A stretch of DNA of 64,000 nt from Granulicatella adiacens ATCC 49175 (GCF_025150565.1 NZ_CP102283.1:1674001-1738000), one strand, 5' to 3'. Positions 27,154 through 35,925 are shown, counted from the first letter of the stretch. A program made the numbers and translations. Notes: a model not told the origin generated them from the letters alone.

Positions 27154-27187
27154 AGGAGCAGGCTACTCGCCTCGCTCCTATTTTGTG
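27154..27187 (+). terminator. Terminator of the luxS operon
   Basis: AGGAGCAGGC with GCCTCGCTCCT, five-base loop, followed by ATTTTGTGT. Stem is GC-rich and has one bulge. Confidence 0.85.
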
Positions 27188-27372
27188 TGCTGTATTATTT
27201 AATTGCTAGTCGATGCAAAAGAGATATTTAGAAGCAATATTCACGTAAAAGAACAATGAAAAAGAATCAGTTGATTGAAAGAATGGCGAGGCTCAAGCCG
27301 GTGCCCCACTATGACTCTTTCAACAACCAACTGATTCTTTAAATTGTTCTTTTATATTGCTGTATTATTTAA
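27188..27372. repeat. Giant-hairpin repeat element, copy X (core mostly deleted), with 15-bp direct repeats
   Basis: Arms GCAATAT (27234-27240), AAAAGAACAAT and AAAGAATCAGTTGATTG pair with CAACTGATTCTTT, ATTGTTCTTTT and ATATTGC (27354-27360). The loop keeps only GGCTCAAGCCGGTGCCCCACTA of the core, so the first core hairpin has been lost. Its inner arms match those of copy G at 60 kb. The sequence TGCTGTATTATTTAA occurs at 27188-27202 and again at 27358-27372, flanking the element; the second copy includes the panE stop codon. The intervening bases 27203-27233 show nothing else. Confidence 0.72.
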
Positions 27373-28291
27373 CTTTCAAAATATCTTCTTTCGCGTGGAT
27401 AAGCTCTGTAATCAATTGACAGTAAGGTGTTGGAATACCATATTCCTTCCCTTTTCTAGCCACAAAGCCGTTCAAGAAGTCCACTTCAGTAAAGCGGTGG
27501 TTTTGAATTAAATCTTGGTGCATTGAAGGATAGTGTCCGCGAACTTTATTAGACGCTGTATACACATAATCTTTCATCGCAGCTGGATCCAAATGCACGC
27601 CTTCTTTTTCCGCAACAGCGACAAATTCAGCAATAATTTGCATTACAATCGCTTCTGCTGTTGAAGTATCGAACACTTCGCCGATGTTTGCGTCTAAGAT
27701 CGCACATGTTGCGTTCATCGTACCATTTACACACGCTTTACGCCATGTTGAGAAATGAACGTCTTCGCTGTAGCTTGCGTTCAAGCCCGCTTTGTCCATC
27801 ACTTCTACTAATTCTTTAGCAATTGCTACACCACTTGGGTCTGCAGCTTGCATTTCTACCGTACCAGTACCGCCTAAACGCGCTACCCCTGGTTCGATTA
27901 TACCCGCAGTCCAAATCGTAACCCCCATAATAATGTTTTTACGAGGAACGTATTTTGCCATTGTGTCTTCGTGTCCTAGACCATTTAAAAGACAAAGCAC
28001 TTTTGTATCTTCGTGGATAATCGCTTTAATCTTTTCAAGCATTTCGCCTAATTTCATTGATTTTGTAAATGCGATGACCACATCTACTTCTTCTGTTGCT
28101 TCTTCTGGGCGAATAATTTTGATATCAATCGTATCTGTGTTTTCTCCATCAACGACTTTCAATCCATTTTTTTGGATGGCTTCGATATGAGCTGGCCATT
28201 CATCGATCAGCGTCACCTCTTGTCCTGTTTTTGTTAACATGTAGCCGAAACGGCATCCCATTGCTCCTGCACCCGCAATTGCGATTTTCAT
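27365..28291 (-). CDS. Ketopantoate reductase family oxidoreductase
   Basis: 308 residues. Rossmann motif IAGAGAMGCRFG at the N-terminus; AFTKSMKLGEML and LLNGLGHED follow, where ketopantoate reductases have the catalytic Lys and Asn region; HFSTWRKACVNGTMNATCAIL and NHRFTEVDFLNG match the C-terminal helical domain (Apba_C). The substrate may be ketopantoate (pantothenate synthesis) or a related 2-oxo acid. The gene is 18 bp after the PTS-like membrane protein in the same operon and no other pantothenate genes are nearby, so panE identity is not certain. Confidence 0.82.
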   Translation of the reverse strand: MKIAIAGAGAMGCRFGYMLTKTGQEVTLIDEWPAHIEAIQKNGLKVVDGENTDTIDIKIIRPEEATEEVDVVIAFTKSMKLGEMLEKIKAIIHEDTKVLCLLNGLGHEDTMAKYVPRKNIIMGVTIWTAGIIEPGVARLGGTGTVEMQAADPSGVAIAKELVEVMDKAGLNASYSEDVHFSTWRKACVNGTMNATCAILDANIGEVFDTSTAEAIVMQIIAEFVAVAEKEGVHLDPAAMKDYVYTASNKVRGHYPSMHQDLIQNHRFTEVDFLNGFVARKGKEYGIPTPYCQLITELIHAKEDILKVK

Positions 28292-28309
28292 TTTAACTCC
28301 CCTTTTCTC

Positions 28310-29368
28310 TTAAACGGTTAATTTGTAATCTTCTGGTTGAATCCATTTTAACACTTTTTCGAATAAATGAACGAATACGATGTTTAACGCGATTGGCGCA
28401 ACGACGAAAATAAGTGTCACAATAACGATATTCATCACACTCCATCCGCCCTCAGCTAGGTTCAACGCATTGATTGGTCCTACTAATCCGCTGAACCCAA
28501 AACCTGCACTTTGAGGGGTTCCTTGGATGTTCAATAAAGCTGCTAACACACCAAGTACAGCAGAAGTACACATCATTGGTAATAAGATTTTTGGTTTTGC
28601 CAACACATTCGCCATTGACATTTTTGGTGAACCGATGAAATGCGCAATCGCAGTTCCTTTTGGATTCACTTTCCATCCCGCAATCGCAAGACCGAAACCA
28701 GCCGCACAGATTCCAAGGTTTGCTGCCCCTGAACCAACACCGCTAAGGCTAATCGCCACGGCAATCCCTACTGTTGTAAACGGAGAAACGATTAACATAC
28801 AGAAAATAACGGCTAATAATAAACACATAATAACGGGTTGTAATGATAATAGATTTCCGATTCCTTGTCCTAGTAAGGTTGTTAAAGTTTTGATGGTTGG
28901 TAACGCAAGACGACCTATTCCACCAACAACGACTAATAACACCGTTGGAATCACGATAATAGAGTATGCTTTTGCTTTATTGCCAATCCATAAAATGACT
29001 GCTGCTCCTAACGCTGCAGTAAGCCCCATCGTAATGATGTCTCCTGTACCACTAAACACAATTCCTTTTACGTCAGGATTGAAATTCGCAACTCCACCTG
29101 CAAATAAGACTGCTAGTGCCAACGCTCCTGTTTGAATTGGAGTGAATTTGAAGAATTGACCGACCATCAATCCGATAATTGCTCCCATTAATGTATTGGC
29201 CACTTGTGTTGCTTGGATTATCAATTGGCCTTGTGGGAATACTGGTAACAACGCCTTCACTAATTCCCCCAGTAGTGCTCCAGGGATAAGTGTAACGACC
29301 ACGCCTAATGCAAGTGCGTTAAGGACGTTCATCGTGAACTCTTTCCCGCTGTATTTCTTTTGTTCCAT
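28310..29368 (-). CDS. Lone PTS EIIC-like membrane protein (PTS_EIIC_2 family)
   Basis: About 352 residues from ATG 29368, preceded by AAAGGTGG; an earlier ATG at 29386 overlaps that site. About nine hydrophobic segments with glycine-rich turns (GAIIGLMVGQFF, GVANFNPDVKGIVFSGTGDI, HFIGSPKMSMANV). It resembles the EIIC-like family found without EIIA or EIIB partners. The operon partner is a ketopantoate-reductase-like enzyme, so it may import the substrate of that enzyme rather than a sugar. That is inference. Confidence 0.75.
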   Translation of the reverse strand: MEQKKYSGKEFTMNVLNALALGVVVTLIPGALLGELVKALLPVFPQGQLIIQATQVANTLMGAIIGLMVGQFFKFTPIQTGALALAVLFAGGVANFNPDVKGIVFSGTGDIITMGLTAALGAAVILWIGNKAKAYSIIVIPTVLLVVVGGIGRLALPTIKTLTTLLGQGIGNLLSLQPVIMCLLLAVIFCMLIVSPFTTVGIAVAISLSGVGSGAANLGICAAGFGLAIAGWKVNPKGTAIAHFIGSPKMSMANVLAKPKILLPMMCTSAVLGVLAALLNIQGTPQSAGFGFSGLVGPINALNLAEGGWSVMNIVIVTLIFVVAPIALNIVFVHLFEKVLKWIQPEDYKLTV

Positions 29369-29515
29369 AAAGCTTCCACCTTTCATAAGATTGGCTTTAT
29401 TATAGCATACCCAGCAACTAGTATTGTGATATTTTCTTATAAAATCATATAAAAGACCGTAGACCGTTACATTTTTTCTGCAAAATATAAAATTAGTTTC
29501 CTGTTAAAAAGTTTT

Positions 29516-29826
29516 GATTACTACGAATCATTACGGATGTTTCCATAATCGCTGTAGTGGGGTACCGGTTCGAGCCTAAAGTCTCTCACCTTCAAAGCCT
29601 CAAAAAGGGAGTAAGGAATAAATTCCTAACTCCCTTTAGTCACAGTGGTTGAATGGTATGAGCTACACTGTAAACAGTTTGCTCATACCTATTCAACTGT
29701 GTGGGGGAAAGAAAACGAAACATCCTAGATACAATAATGTATCTAGGGTGTTTCTGTCTTTCTCCCTCGCATTTGATACGATTCCCCACCACTGCGATTA
29801 TAGGATCCGTATGATTCTTCGTAATC
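29516..29826. repeat. Giant-hairpin repeat element, copy D, with extra arms
   Basis: About 310 bp. Outer arms GATTACTACGAATCATTACGG and CATAATCGCTGTAGTGGGG pair with CCCCACCACTGCGATTAT and CCGTATGATTCTTCGTAATC. On the reverse strand the inside reads as three hairpins: a long one around ACATCCTAGATACA/TGTATCTAGG, one around GGTATGAGC/GCTCATACC, and the core hairpin GGGAGTTAGGAAT/ATTCCTTACTCCC, then TTTGAGGCTTTGAAGGTGAGAGAC and CTCGAACCGGTACCCC. It therefore has two arms more than the other copies. The remaining bases up to the insertion sequence (29827-30048) hold no gene that I can see, only a small palindrome AAATTACCATATTTGGTAATTT-like at 30023-30044. Confidence 0.78.
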
Positions 29827-30074
29827 TCTGCTTAGTGAATTTATGTTTGCATAACGCCTACAATCTTTTATCTTGGTTCTTCTGAAAATATCACTGTGCT
29901 GGGAATGTATTAAAGTCAATCTTAAAAAAGCTTCGTTATGGTGGGATGAGTTCCAAGGGGCAGAGTGCTTTCTAACGGCTTAATGATTAGACAAGGTTAC
30001 ACTTTTGAACTTTGCATGGATGAAATTACCATATTTGGTAATTTGTACTGACCCCAAAAAGTTAGACAATTAAT

Positions 30075-30908
30075 TTAAGTAAAGGATTTAGTTCTGTATT
30101 GCACAGGACTAAGTCCTTTTAATTTTACTTTGATTCGTTTGTTGTTGTAATAATCAATATAGTCGACGATTGCCCCCTCAAGTTCCTTTATAGACTTAAA
30201 TGTCTGCTCATAGCCAAAAAACATCTCTGATTTAAGAATGCCAAAGAACGATTCCATCATGCCATTGTCAGTACTATTACCCTTACGGGACATAGATGGC
30301 TGAATTCCCTTATCTTCTAAAAAACTATGATAAAACTCATGCTGATATTGCCATCCCTGATCACTGTGGAGAATAGTACTCTCGTATTGTTCTTCTCTAA
30401 AAGCTTGTTTTAACATATCTTTTAATTGGTCTAAATTTGGTGAAGACGAAAGGGAATAAGCTATAATTTCGCTGTTATAACCATCTAAAATTGGTGATAA
30501 ATATAGTTTTTTGTTACTTGTTGGGATAGAAAATTCCGTAATGTCTGTATAGCACTTTTCCATCGGTTTTGAAGCTTCAAATTGGCGTTGAATAATGTTT
30601 CCAACTCTCTTTCCAACGGTTCCATGATAAGAAGAGTACTTACGTTTTCTGCGAATACGAGCCCTTAGACCTAACATTTTCATCAGGCGCTGTACCTTTT
30701 TATGGTTTACGATGAAACCACGGTTTCTAAGTTCAAGAGTAATACGACGATAGCCATAATTTCCTTTATGCTCGTTATAAATAGTTTCTATTTCGTTTTT
30801 TACGGCCTGATTCTTATCTTCTAGGTTTAGCTGCTTTAAGTGATAGTAGTAAGTTGAACGAGCAAGTTTAATAATCTTTAGAAGAATATCTAAAGGAAAC
30901 TCTGGCAC
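30075..30908 (-). CDS. IS3-family transposase OrfB (DDE integrase core)
   Basis: 277 residues from a GTG; in practice it is expressed as an OrfAB fusion through a -1 frameshift. The frame upstream of the GTG reads TQIVRELV and joins the end of orfA at an AAAAAG stretch, as in other IS3 elements. HTH_21-like N-terminus (YYYHL, NYGYRRITLELRNRG), catalytic Asp in CYTDITEF, Asp in LHSDQGWQYQ and Glu in NGMMESFFGILKSE, ending in the usual LKGLSPVQYR. Confidence 0.92.
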   Translation of the reverse strand: MPEFPLDILLKIIKLARSTYYYHLKQLNLEDKNQAVKNEIETIYNEHKGNYGYRRITLELRNRGFIVNHKKVQRLMKMLGLRARIRRKRKYSSYHGTVGKRVGNIIQRQFEASKPMEKCYTDITEFSIPTSNKKLYLSPILDGYNSEIIAYSLSSSPNLDQLKDMLKQAFREEQYESTILHSDQGWQYQHEFYHSFLEDKGIQPSMSRKGNSTDNGMMESFFGILKSEMFFGYEQTFKSIKELEGAIVDYIDYYNNKRIKVKLKGLSPVQYRTKSFT

Positions 30909-31423
30909 TAACTCTCTGACAATCTGTGTCTTTCTTCTTTCTCTTTTTCCTCCTTCAAGCGGAGTTCTCTCAACTTTTTTAGAATGGCATTCTCCGCTCT
31001 TAAATACTCATTTTCAGCCTGAAGGCGTTCTAGTTCTGTCATCTCTTCTGGTTTTTTCTTTGGCTTACGTCCCATCTTAAGTAGTCTCCCTCTTGTTTTC
31101 TCAACAATAGTATACTTATTTTTCTTGTATTGTGCGAGCCAGTTATAAAGCATCGCAGGACCTGGAAGACCGTATTCAAGAGAAACTTTTTCTATACTCA
31201 AACCTTTATGTAAGACTTTATCAATCATTTCTTGTTTTATTTCTGGAGGATAATAAATATTCTTCCCTCTTTTTACTATCTCTAAACCATAACGATCAAT
31301 CAATTTAATCATATAGACAAGATTTCTCGCATTTATACCGAACGTATCCGCAAGTCGTGCGTAGCTAACTCCTTGTTTTCTGAGTTCGTAAATTTGAATT
31401 TTATCCTCATAAGTTAATTTCAT
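30908..31423 (-). CDS. IS3-family transposase OrfA (HTH and leucine zipper)
   Basis: About 171 residues from ATG 31423; the open frame begins further up within the terminal hairpin. Two helix-turn-helix segments ([17 protein letters not shown] and [22 protein letters not shown]) are followed by a coiled coil ([22 protein letters not shown]). It binds the terminal repeats. Its stop overlaps the orfB start, and the shift site lies within the run of Glu and Lys codons. Confidence 0.88.
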   Translation of the reverse strand: MKLTYEDKIQIYELRKQGVSYARLADTFGINARNLVYMIKLIDRYGLEIVKRGKNIYYPPEIKQEMIDKVLHKGLSIEKVSLEYGLPGPAMLYNWLAQYKKNKYTIVEKTRGRLLKMGRKPKKKPEEMTELERLQAENEYLRAENAILKKLRELRLKEEKEKEERHRLSES

Positions 31424-31430
31424 AAAAAAA

Positions 31431-31469
31431 CACCCCAAAAGTTAGATTTTCTGTCTAACTTTTGGGGTG
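31431..31469 (-). terminator. Terminator-like hairpin in the IS end, upstream of orfA
   Basis: CACCCCAAAAGTTAGA (31431-31446) and TCTAACTTTTGGGGTG (31454-31469) form a perfect 16-bp stem; on the reverse strand a TTTTTT run follows directly. Reading from outside into the element, transcription would stop here before orfA. Such a structure can protect the element from being switched on by outside transcription. Confidence 0.7.
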
Positions 31470-31532
31470 CACTTCAAATTATCATATATGTTAATTATCA
31501 TATATGATAATTTTCAAAAATTTGAACAAAAG

Positions 31533-31558
31533 AAAAAGGCCGGACAAACTGCCCAGCC
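31533..31558 (-). terminator. Terminator of dps
   Basis: GGCTGGGCA with TGTCCGGCC, three-base loop, then TTTTTCTTTT on the reverse strand, 17 bases past the stop. Bases 31472-31525 hold two ATCATATATG repeats of unknown role. Confidence 0.82.
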
Positions 31559-31574
31559 CTAGAGTCTTCAAAAA

Positions 31575-32036
31575 TTATAAACCTGGTGCTTCGTTGATTG
31601 TTGCTGTAAGCATCCAAACTAATTTTTCTAATGCACCTTTTGCACCAGTGAAGATATCTTGTGTAACATCGTCGCCTTCTTCGCCAGCTACTTCAATACC
31701 TTTTTGGTAAAGGTCGATTAAGTAACGGTATCCTACTAATAAATGACGGATACGGTCTTCCATGCTGTCGCTGTAGTTTCCTTTAGCATCGGCAATCTTA
31801 GTGTTTTCAGTAAATTCACGTAATGTTGAATAAGGTGCTCCACCTAATGTGATTAAACGTTCTGATACTTCATCTAATTGAGCATCTAACATTTCCATAT
31901 GTTGATCCATTAATGGATGCATTGTGATGAAAGTAGCTCCGCGCATGTACCAGTGAGCTTGGTGTACGATTACTGATTGTTGGCTTAAATCAGCCACTAA
32001 TTGATTTAATACTTGTTTTGTTTGTTCTTTTGACAT
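31575..32036 (-). CDS. dps: Dps family ferritin-like DNA-protection protein
   Basis: 153 residues. VIVHQAHWYMRGATFITMHPLMDQHMEMLDAQLDEVSERLITLGG carries the inter-subunit ferroxidase ligands of Dps (His in HWYMRG, His and Asp in MDQHMEMLD). It forms a dodecamer that stores iron and consumes hydrogen peroxide. The gene is monocistronic with its own terminator, and a perfect PerR-type box lies 23 bp upstream of its start codon, so induction by peroxide is expected. Confidence 0.95.
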   Translation of the reverse strand: MSKEQTKQVLNQLVADLSQQSVIVHQAHWYMRGATFITMHPLMDQHMEMLDAQLDEVSERLITLGGAPYSTLREFTENTKIADAKGNYSDSMEDRIRHLLVGYRYLIDLYQKGIEVAGEEGDDVTQDIFTGAKGALEKLVWMLTATINEAPGL

Positions 32037-32058
32037 ATCTATTACCTCCTGTTTCTAG

Positions 32059-32075
32059 TTTAGAATTATTCTAAA
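32059..32075. promoter_or_regulatory. PerR box upstream of dps
   Basis: Perfect palindrome TTTAGAATTATTCTAAA, matching the TTATAATNATTATAA-type consensus of the peroxide regulator PerR. It lies directly before the dps ribosome site. Confidence 0.85.
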
Positions 32076-32154
32076 CTATGAATATAGTATAGCCCCATTT
32101 CAGTAGATTGTCAATAGACGAGTACAGAAAAAGGGATAGATTTTTCTACCCCTT

Positions 32155-33171
32155 CTAGTTACTATACCCATTTATAAAGTAATTCTTATAATTCAAAAAG
32201 TATCTCTCTGACAGTTCATCATTCTCTGTGTATAAATTTTCTGCAATGGTAAAAGATTTTTTTATCGCTACTTCATTATGAGCATTACATAAAATCACAT
32301 AGGCTGTAGACAATTCTCCACTGGGAACAGTTAAAGCAAAACAGTTTGTCATATTGGCTATTCGAAGGAATCCTTTATTGGCATCAATCTGAATTTTTTT
32401 AGTTTTATCATCAAAATGTCCAAAAACAGTATCTCCAAACCCATTTAAATCTACGGGACCTTCTTTACTAACAATAATATCATATTTTTCTAACCGTCTT
32501 TTTGTGGTTTCTATCAGCTCTAAACGTTCATCAGTATACTTCCCTTCGAATGTATCTAAGTCTACTTCTTCATCATTAAACAAGTCACAGATATTTTTGT
32601 CGTCTACTAGTATCTTTACTCTTTGATTAGAATCTTCTAAAACTCTTAATTTTAAGTATAATTCTCGAAGTAATTTTAGATTTCTGGAGATTAAACCTAT
32701 AGATGGCATAAACGAAATCCCATCGGTTGATACTTTCTCATTTTCTTTTTTTCGTTCTTCGTAAAACAATAATGGATCAATCACAGAAAATAAATTTAGA
32801 GAAACAGCTGGAGCTAGAACTGAACCTCCACCGTCTGTGCCCATTCCTATATCATTTATCCCTAAGAAGACATTGATTGCTGTTCCACTTGAAGACCCTG
32901 TCATAGGTAAACCGGTTATTGGATTTTTTAGATTAATATCAATTGCACGACCACCTAAACTAGATTGATCTCGAGTATGCAGATAGTACGAACATTGATT
33001 CAATTTTTCTTCCATCTCATTCGTTAGATATAGACTAATTTTTACTCCAAAATAATACCCATCATGATTAGAAATCTCATCAAAAGCCAAGGGATATACC
33101 CTATCTACTGATTTTAACGGATTCTTCATCGCAAGCATTGTTTTATAAGCGTATTTTTGTATTTTTTCCAT
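32155..33171 (-). CDS. Divergent short amidase-signature protein ending the yhf-like operon
   Basis: 338 residues, shorter than the usual 450-500 of the amidase-signature family. The region around residues 90-120 has GSSSGTA and GTDGGGSV, the cis-Ser and Ser nucleophile segments; the Lys of the Ser-cisSer-Lys triad may be in YYFGVKISLYL (about residue 44), where ordinary amidases have GVPIxVKD. The C-terminal half is poorly conserved. It begins 10 bp after the yhfW-like stop and ends the operon. I infer amide hydrolysis of a compound made or imported by this operon; it could also be a degenerate amidase. Confidence 0.68.
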   Translation of the reverse strand: MEKIQKYAYKTMLAMKNPLKSVDRVYPLAFDEISNHDGYYFGVKISLYLTNEMEEKLNQCSYYLHTRDQSSLGGRAIDINLKNPITGLPMTGSSSGTAINVFLGINDIGMGTDGGGSVLAPAVSLNLFSVIDPLLFYEERKKENEKVSTDGISFMPSIGLISRNLKLLRELYLKLRVLEDSNQRVKILVDDKNICDLFNDEEVDLDTFEGKYTDERLELIETTKRRLEKYDIIVSKEGPVDLNGFGDTVFGHFDDKTKKIQIDANKGFLRIANMTNCFALTVPSGELSTAYVILCNAHNEVAIKKSFTIAENLYTENDELSERYFLNYKNYFINGYSN

Positions 33172-33180
33172 AGTAAAAAC

Positions 33181-34395
33181 CTATTTTTCAAAAATTCTAT
33201 TTAAGAAGGAATGTCCATGCTGCGGAGAATCCACATTAAAGTATTCTCCAACAGTAGCAGCAACATCAGCCATAGTATCACGTTCTCCAACATATTTCCC
33301 TGTAATACCAGGACTGTATATCAGAAGAGGGACTCTTTCTCTCGTATGATTACTATGCCCAATTGTTGGATCATTCCCGTGATCCGCCATCACAATTAAA
33401 ATATCTCCGACATTTAACTGAGGAAGTAATTCAGCAATGCGTTTATCGCTCACTTCTAACCGATCTGCATATCTCTCCACATCTTCAGCATGACCAGCCA
33501 AATCGGTTTCTTGAATATTTAATGCAATAAAACCATTTTCAATGCTCTTAACTTCTCCCATTAAACAATCAAACAAATATTCAGAGTCGACACCAGGGAA
33601 AAGTCTTGTGCTTGTTGTTTGTATGATATCCGCTATCTTACCTAAGAAAGAAACTGTAATTCCTTTCTTATCTAAAATCGTCGGTATTTGAACATTCTTA
33701 TCAATTCCATACCCTAAATGAACTACCTGATATCCGTGATTATAAACTCCTGACTCTGGAGCATCTACCCCTGCTATCTTGTCATTCTTCACTTTTCTAG
33801 CTCGTAAAAGGTTATCCAGCGTAATTTGTTCTCCTCCAAAAGTGATAACCCTTGATACTTGAACAACCTCTCTAACAACATGCCCAATCTTACTTAACTC
33901 TTCAAAGCTAATTAAATCTAAGCAAGCTGAAACATTATAAACTTGTCCATAATCTGTTTCTAAATTATCACCTACTGTTGCTACTTCGTTCACAACAAGA
34001 ATTTGTAATCCCGGATCTCCAACGCGTCTAACTTTATAACCATATTTTAATAGATTATTTTCAACTTCATCTATTTTTTCATTAAACGGTTGAATCAACG
34101 GAACTTTCGGAGTAGTCCCCATTATTTCTTGATGTCCTAAAAAAGAATCTGCTCCATAATGAGTTAAATTGGCTATCCCATAATTAGCCGTATCCGAAAA
34201 TTTATGTTCTCCGACTTCCTCACCAATAGCGTTCATAAGTCCTAATTTTTCTAACGTAGGAATTTTTATATCAGGTTTTGATTGAATGATATGTTTTGCT
34301 GTATTACTTCCAACATCTCTAGGTCTTACCTCTACACAATCATCCATTGCTCCTACACCAAAACTATCTAAAACAATGAGAACAAATCTTCCCAT
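33181..34395 (-). CDS. yhfW: Phosphopentomutase-like alkaline-phosphatase-superfamily enzyme, YhfW type
   Basis: 404 residues. Opens FVLIVLDSFGVGAMDD; metal sites also appear in ETDLAGHAEDVERYADRL, MADHGNDPTIGHSNHTRERVP. These match phosphopentomutase (DeoB), but the phosphorylated Thr segment (KDTxTGHWE in DeoB) reads ADSFLGHQE, a Ser in place of Thr. It therefore belongs to the YhfW-like side branch rather than to nucleoside catabolism. It sits four bases before the yhfX-like gene end, in the same order as E. coli yhfWX. Substrate unknown. Confidence 0.8.
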   Translation of the reverse strand: MGRFVLIVLDSFGVGAMDDCVEVRPRDVGSNTAKHIIQSKPDIKIPTLEKLGLMNAIGEEVGEHKFSDTANYGIANLTHYGADSFLGHQEIMGTTPKVPLIQPFNEKIDEVENNLLKYGYKVRRVGDPGLQILVVNEVATVGDNLETDYGQVYNVSACLDLISFEELSKIGHVVREVVQVSRVITFGGEQITLDNLLRARKVKNDKIAGVDAPESGVYNHGYQVVHLGYGIDKNVQIPTILDKKGITVSFLGKIADIIQTTSTRLFPGVDSEYLFDCLMGEVKSIENGFIALNIQETDLAGHAEDVERYADRLEVSDKRIAELLPQLNVGDILIVMADHGNDPTIGHSNHTRERVPLLIYSPGITGKYVGERDTMADVAATVGEYFNVDSPQHGHSFLNRIFEK

Positions 34396-34399
34396 TTTT

Positions 34400-35554
34400 T
34401 CACCTTCTCACTTTATTTCCCAAACTATCATAGATTCCAACTAAATGTGGTTTCCCACTCTGTAGTCCTGAAACAATAGCTAAATCACTTCGAGTAACAA
34501 AAATCTGTGTTCTAAAAGAACCAATCACTGTTGCTCCAACTGGATGCTCATTTTTAGTCTCAATATAATAATCAATACTCTCATCTTTCAGAGGAAGAAC
34601 TGTATCAAAAACAACATTATCTCCATTAACAACTTCCACATTCTCAAAATGACCTCGCCTATAATATCCTCCACCATAAAAATATGAACGGCCATCTAAA
34701 TTATGAGAGATTTCGCTAACATACACTAAGGCAGGAATTTCTGGCAAATCCAGAACAGCATGAAGCGGAGTGGTTCCCGTCAAAGCATGCCCCGGTTCTC
34801 CTTGGTGACCTCCTAATTTTCGAATTTCTGGTATTGTCACTGAGCAAGTAGCAGATGGCATATTTAAGATTGATTGAATTCCTTCTTTTTCAAGAATTTC
34901 TTTTGCTTTTTCTACTGTTTTCATGTTATTTGTTGGAATAATATTTTCTTTACCATCAAATAAAAAACAAGGAAACGAAGTGAGTCCACCTATTTCTACC
35001 CATTCAGACGCCTCAACAATAGCAATAACCTCATTTAAATCGGACAGATGAAAGCCACCGTATTGGCCATCATAAATATTGTCGCCTTTCTCAATAACTT
35101 TCAACAAAAACTTCTGATGTTTTTTTAATCGATTCGCAACACGAATAATCTGCTGTACTTTCTCAAGTGAGTACACCGTAATGTAATCTGTTCCATAAGA
35201 AATGATTTTCTCCAACAAGGCATCCGGAATTTGTACTAGATGTCCCACATTCCCTAAAGACAATCCCTCTTCCATCATCCGCAAAGCTTCTTTATAGTCA
35301 ACAACAACAGCCTTTTTTATATCTGTATTTTCAGCAAGCGCCCTTGCTATAAATGGATTTCTTCCAATCTGTTTAAGCATATAATAAAGCTCAACATTTT
35401 CTTTATTTGCGATTTCAGACATATATTTTGCGTTTTGGATAACCGCATCTAAATCAACCACATAAGTATCTGGGAGGATTTCACCATCTTGATGAAGCTT
35501 GACTGCAAAATCGACTAAAGATCGATTTCTTCTATTCACAAGATCAAGAAACAT
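34400..35554 (-). CDS. yhfX: Alanine-racemase-like PLP enzyme, YhfX type
   Basis: About 384 residues from ATG 35554 (AAGGTG seven bases upstream); a GTG at 35563 is possible. The N-terminal barrel has DTYVVDLDAVIQNAKY and ELYYMLKQIGRNPFIARAL, where MLKQIGRNP gives the PLP Lys in this family. The C-terminal domain contains PSATCSVTIPEIRKLGGHQGEPGHALTG and SRSYFYGGGYYRRGH-like residues. It overlaps yhfY by 11 bp. The substrate is unknown; a D/L-amino-acid or phosphoserine-like racemase role is plausible. Confidence 0.82.
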   Translation of the reverse strand: MFLDLVNRRNRSLVDFAVKLHQDGEILPDTYVVDLDAVIQNAKYMSEIANKENVELYYMLKQIGRNPFIARALAENTDIKKAVVVDYKEALRMMEEGLSLGNVGHLVQIPDALLEKIISYGTDYITVYSLEKVQQIIRVANRLKKHQKFLLKVIEKGDNIYDGQYGGFHLSDLNEVIAIVEASEWVEIGGLTSFPCFLFDGKENIIPTNNMKTVEKAKEILEKEGIQSILNMPSATCSVTIPEIRKLGGHQGEPGHALTGTTPLHAVLDLPEIPALVYVSEISHNLDGRSYFYGGGYYRRGHFENVEVVNGDNVVFDTVLPLKDESIDYYIETKNEHPVGATVIGSFRTQIFVTRSDLAIVSGLQSGKPHLVGIYDSLGNKVRR

Positions 35555-35912
35555 CTTTGTCACCTTCTAACAAATTCAATAAATGAAGATAAATAAACTC
35601 TAATTCATTCTCTGAATAAACTTCTTCACCGATATAATTTGATAAGCGGCTCCAAAATTCTTTACATTCAGCAAAATTATGATGGTTATTAACTTCATTT
35701 CGAATGATTTCTTCCATTTTGGCATCCAACACTTCATTTTTTCTGCGTCTCGATTCAGCCATCGCTAAATGAATAAGAAATACTTCGACCTTCGTGTCAT
35801 CATTAATCTTCATTTCATTTCGAAAAAAGTCACTAGCCTTCAATATATATTTTTTTGTATCTTCATCTATAACATCCGCCACTACCAGAACATCTAATTT
35901 CTCTTCTAGCAT
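35544..35912 (-). CDS. yhfY: PRD-domain protein, YhfY type
   Basis: 122 residues, all helical, with the layout of a single PTS-regulation domain: FLIHLAMAESRRRKNE (about 44-60) contains the conserved His, and LEFIYLHLLNLLEG closes the domain. In E. coli yhfY has the same size and place between yhfX and yhfZ. PRDs are usually phosphorylated by the PTS, which would tie this pathway to sugar status, but no DNA-binding domain is attached here. Confidence 0.75.
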   Translation of the reverse strand: MLEEKLDVLVVADVIDEDTKKYILKASDFFRNEMKINDDTKVEVFLIHLAMAESRRRKNEVLDAKMEEIIRNEVNNHHNFAECKEFWSRLSNYIGEEVYSENELEFIYLHLLNLLEGDKDVS

Positions 35913-35925
35913 GAACTCACCCCTT

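Larger units (their letters stand above)
30049..31471 (-). mobile_element. IS3-family insertion sequence (first)
   Basis: Terminal inverted repeats TGACCCCAAAAAGTTAGAC at 30049 and, on the other strand from 31471, TGCACCCCAAAAGTTAGAC. Between them lie overlapping orfA and orfB with an intact DDE catalytic set. Length about 1.42 kb, normal for IS3. I could not find a clear target-site duplication. The element probably is or recently was active, since both frames are intact. Confidence 0.9.

Noticed and set aside
28527..29135. Open frame of 202 codons opposite the EIIC-like gene
   Set aside because: Shadow of a membrane protein on the other strand; no start signals or recognisable motifs.
29649..29885. 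Open frame of 78 codons in element D
   Set aside because: It runs through several perfect hairpins and has no ribosome site; explained by the repeat.
30046..31474. Target-site duplication of the first insertion sequence
   Set aside because: Flanks TAC and CTT do not match; no duplication can be claimed.
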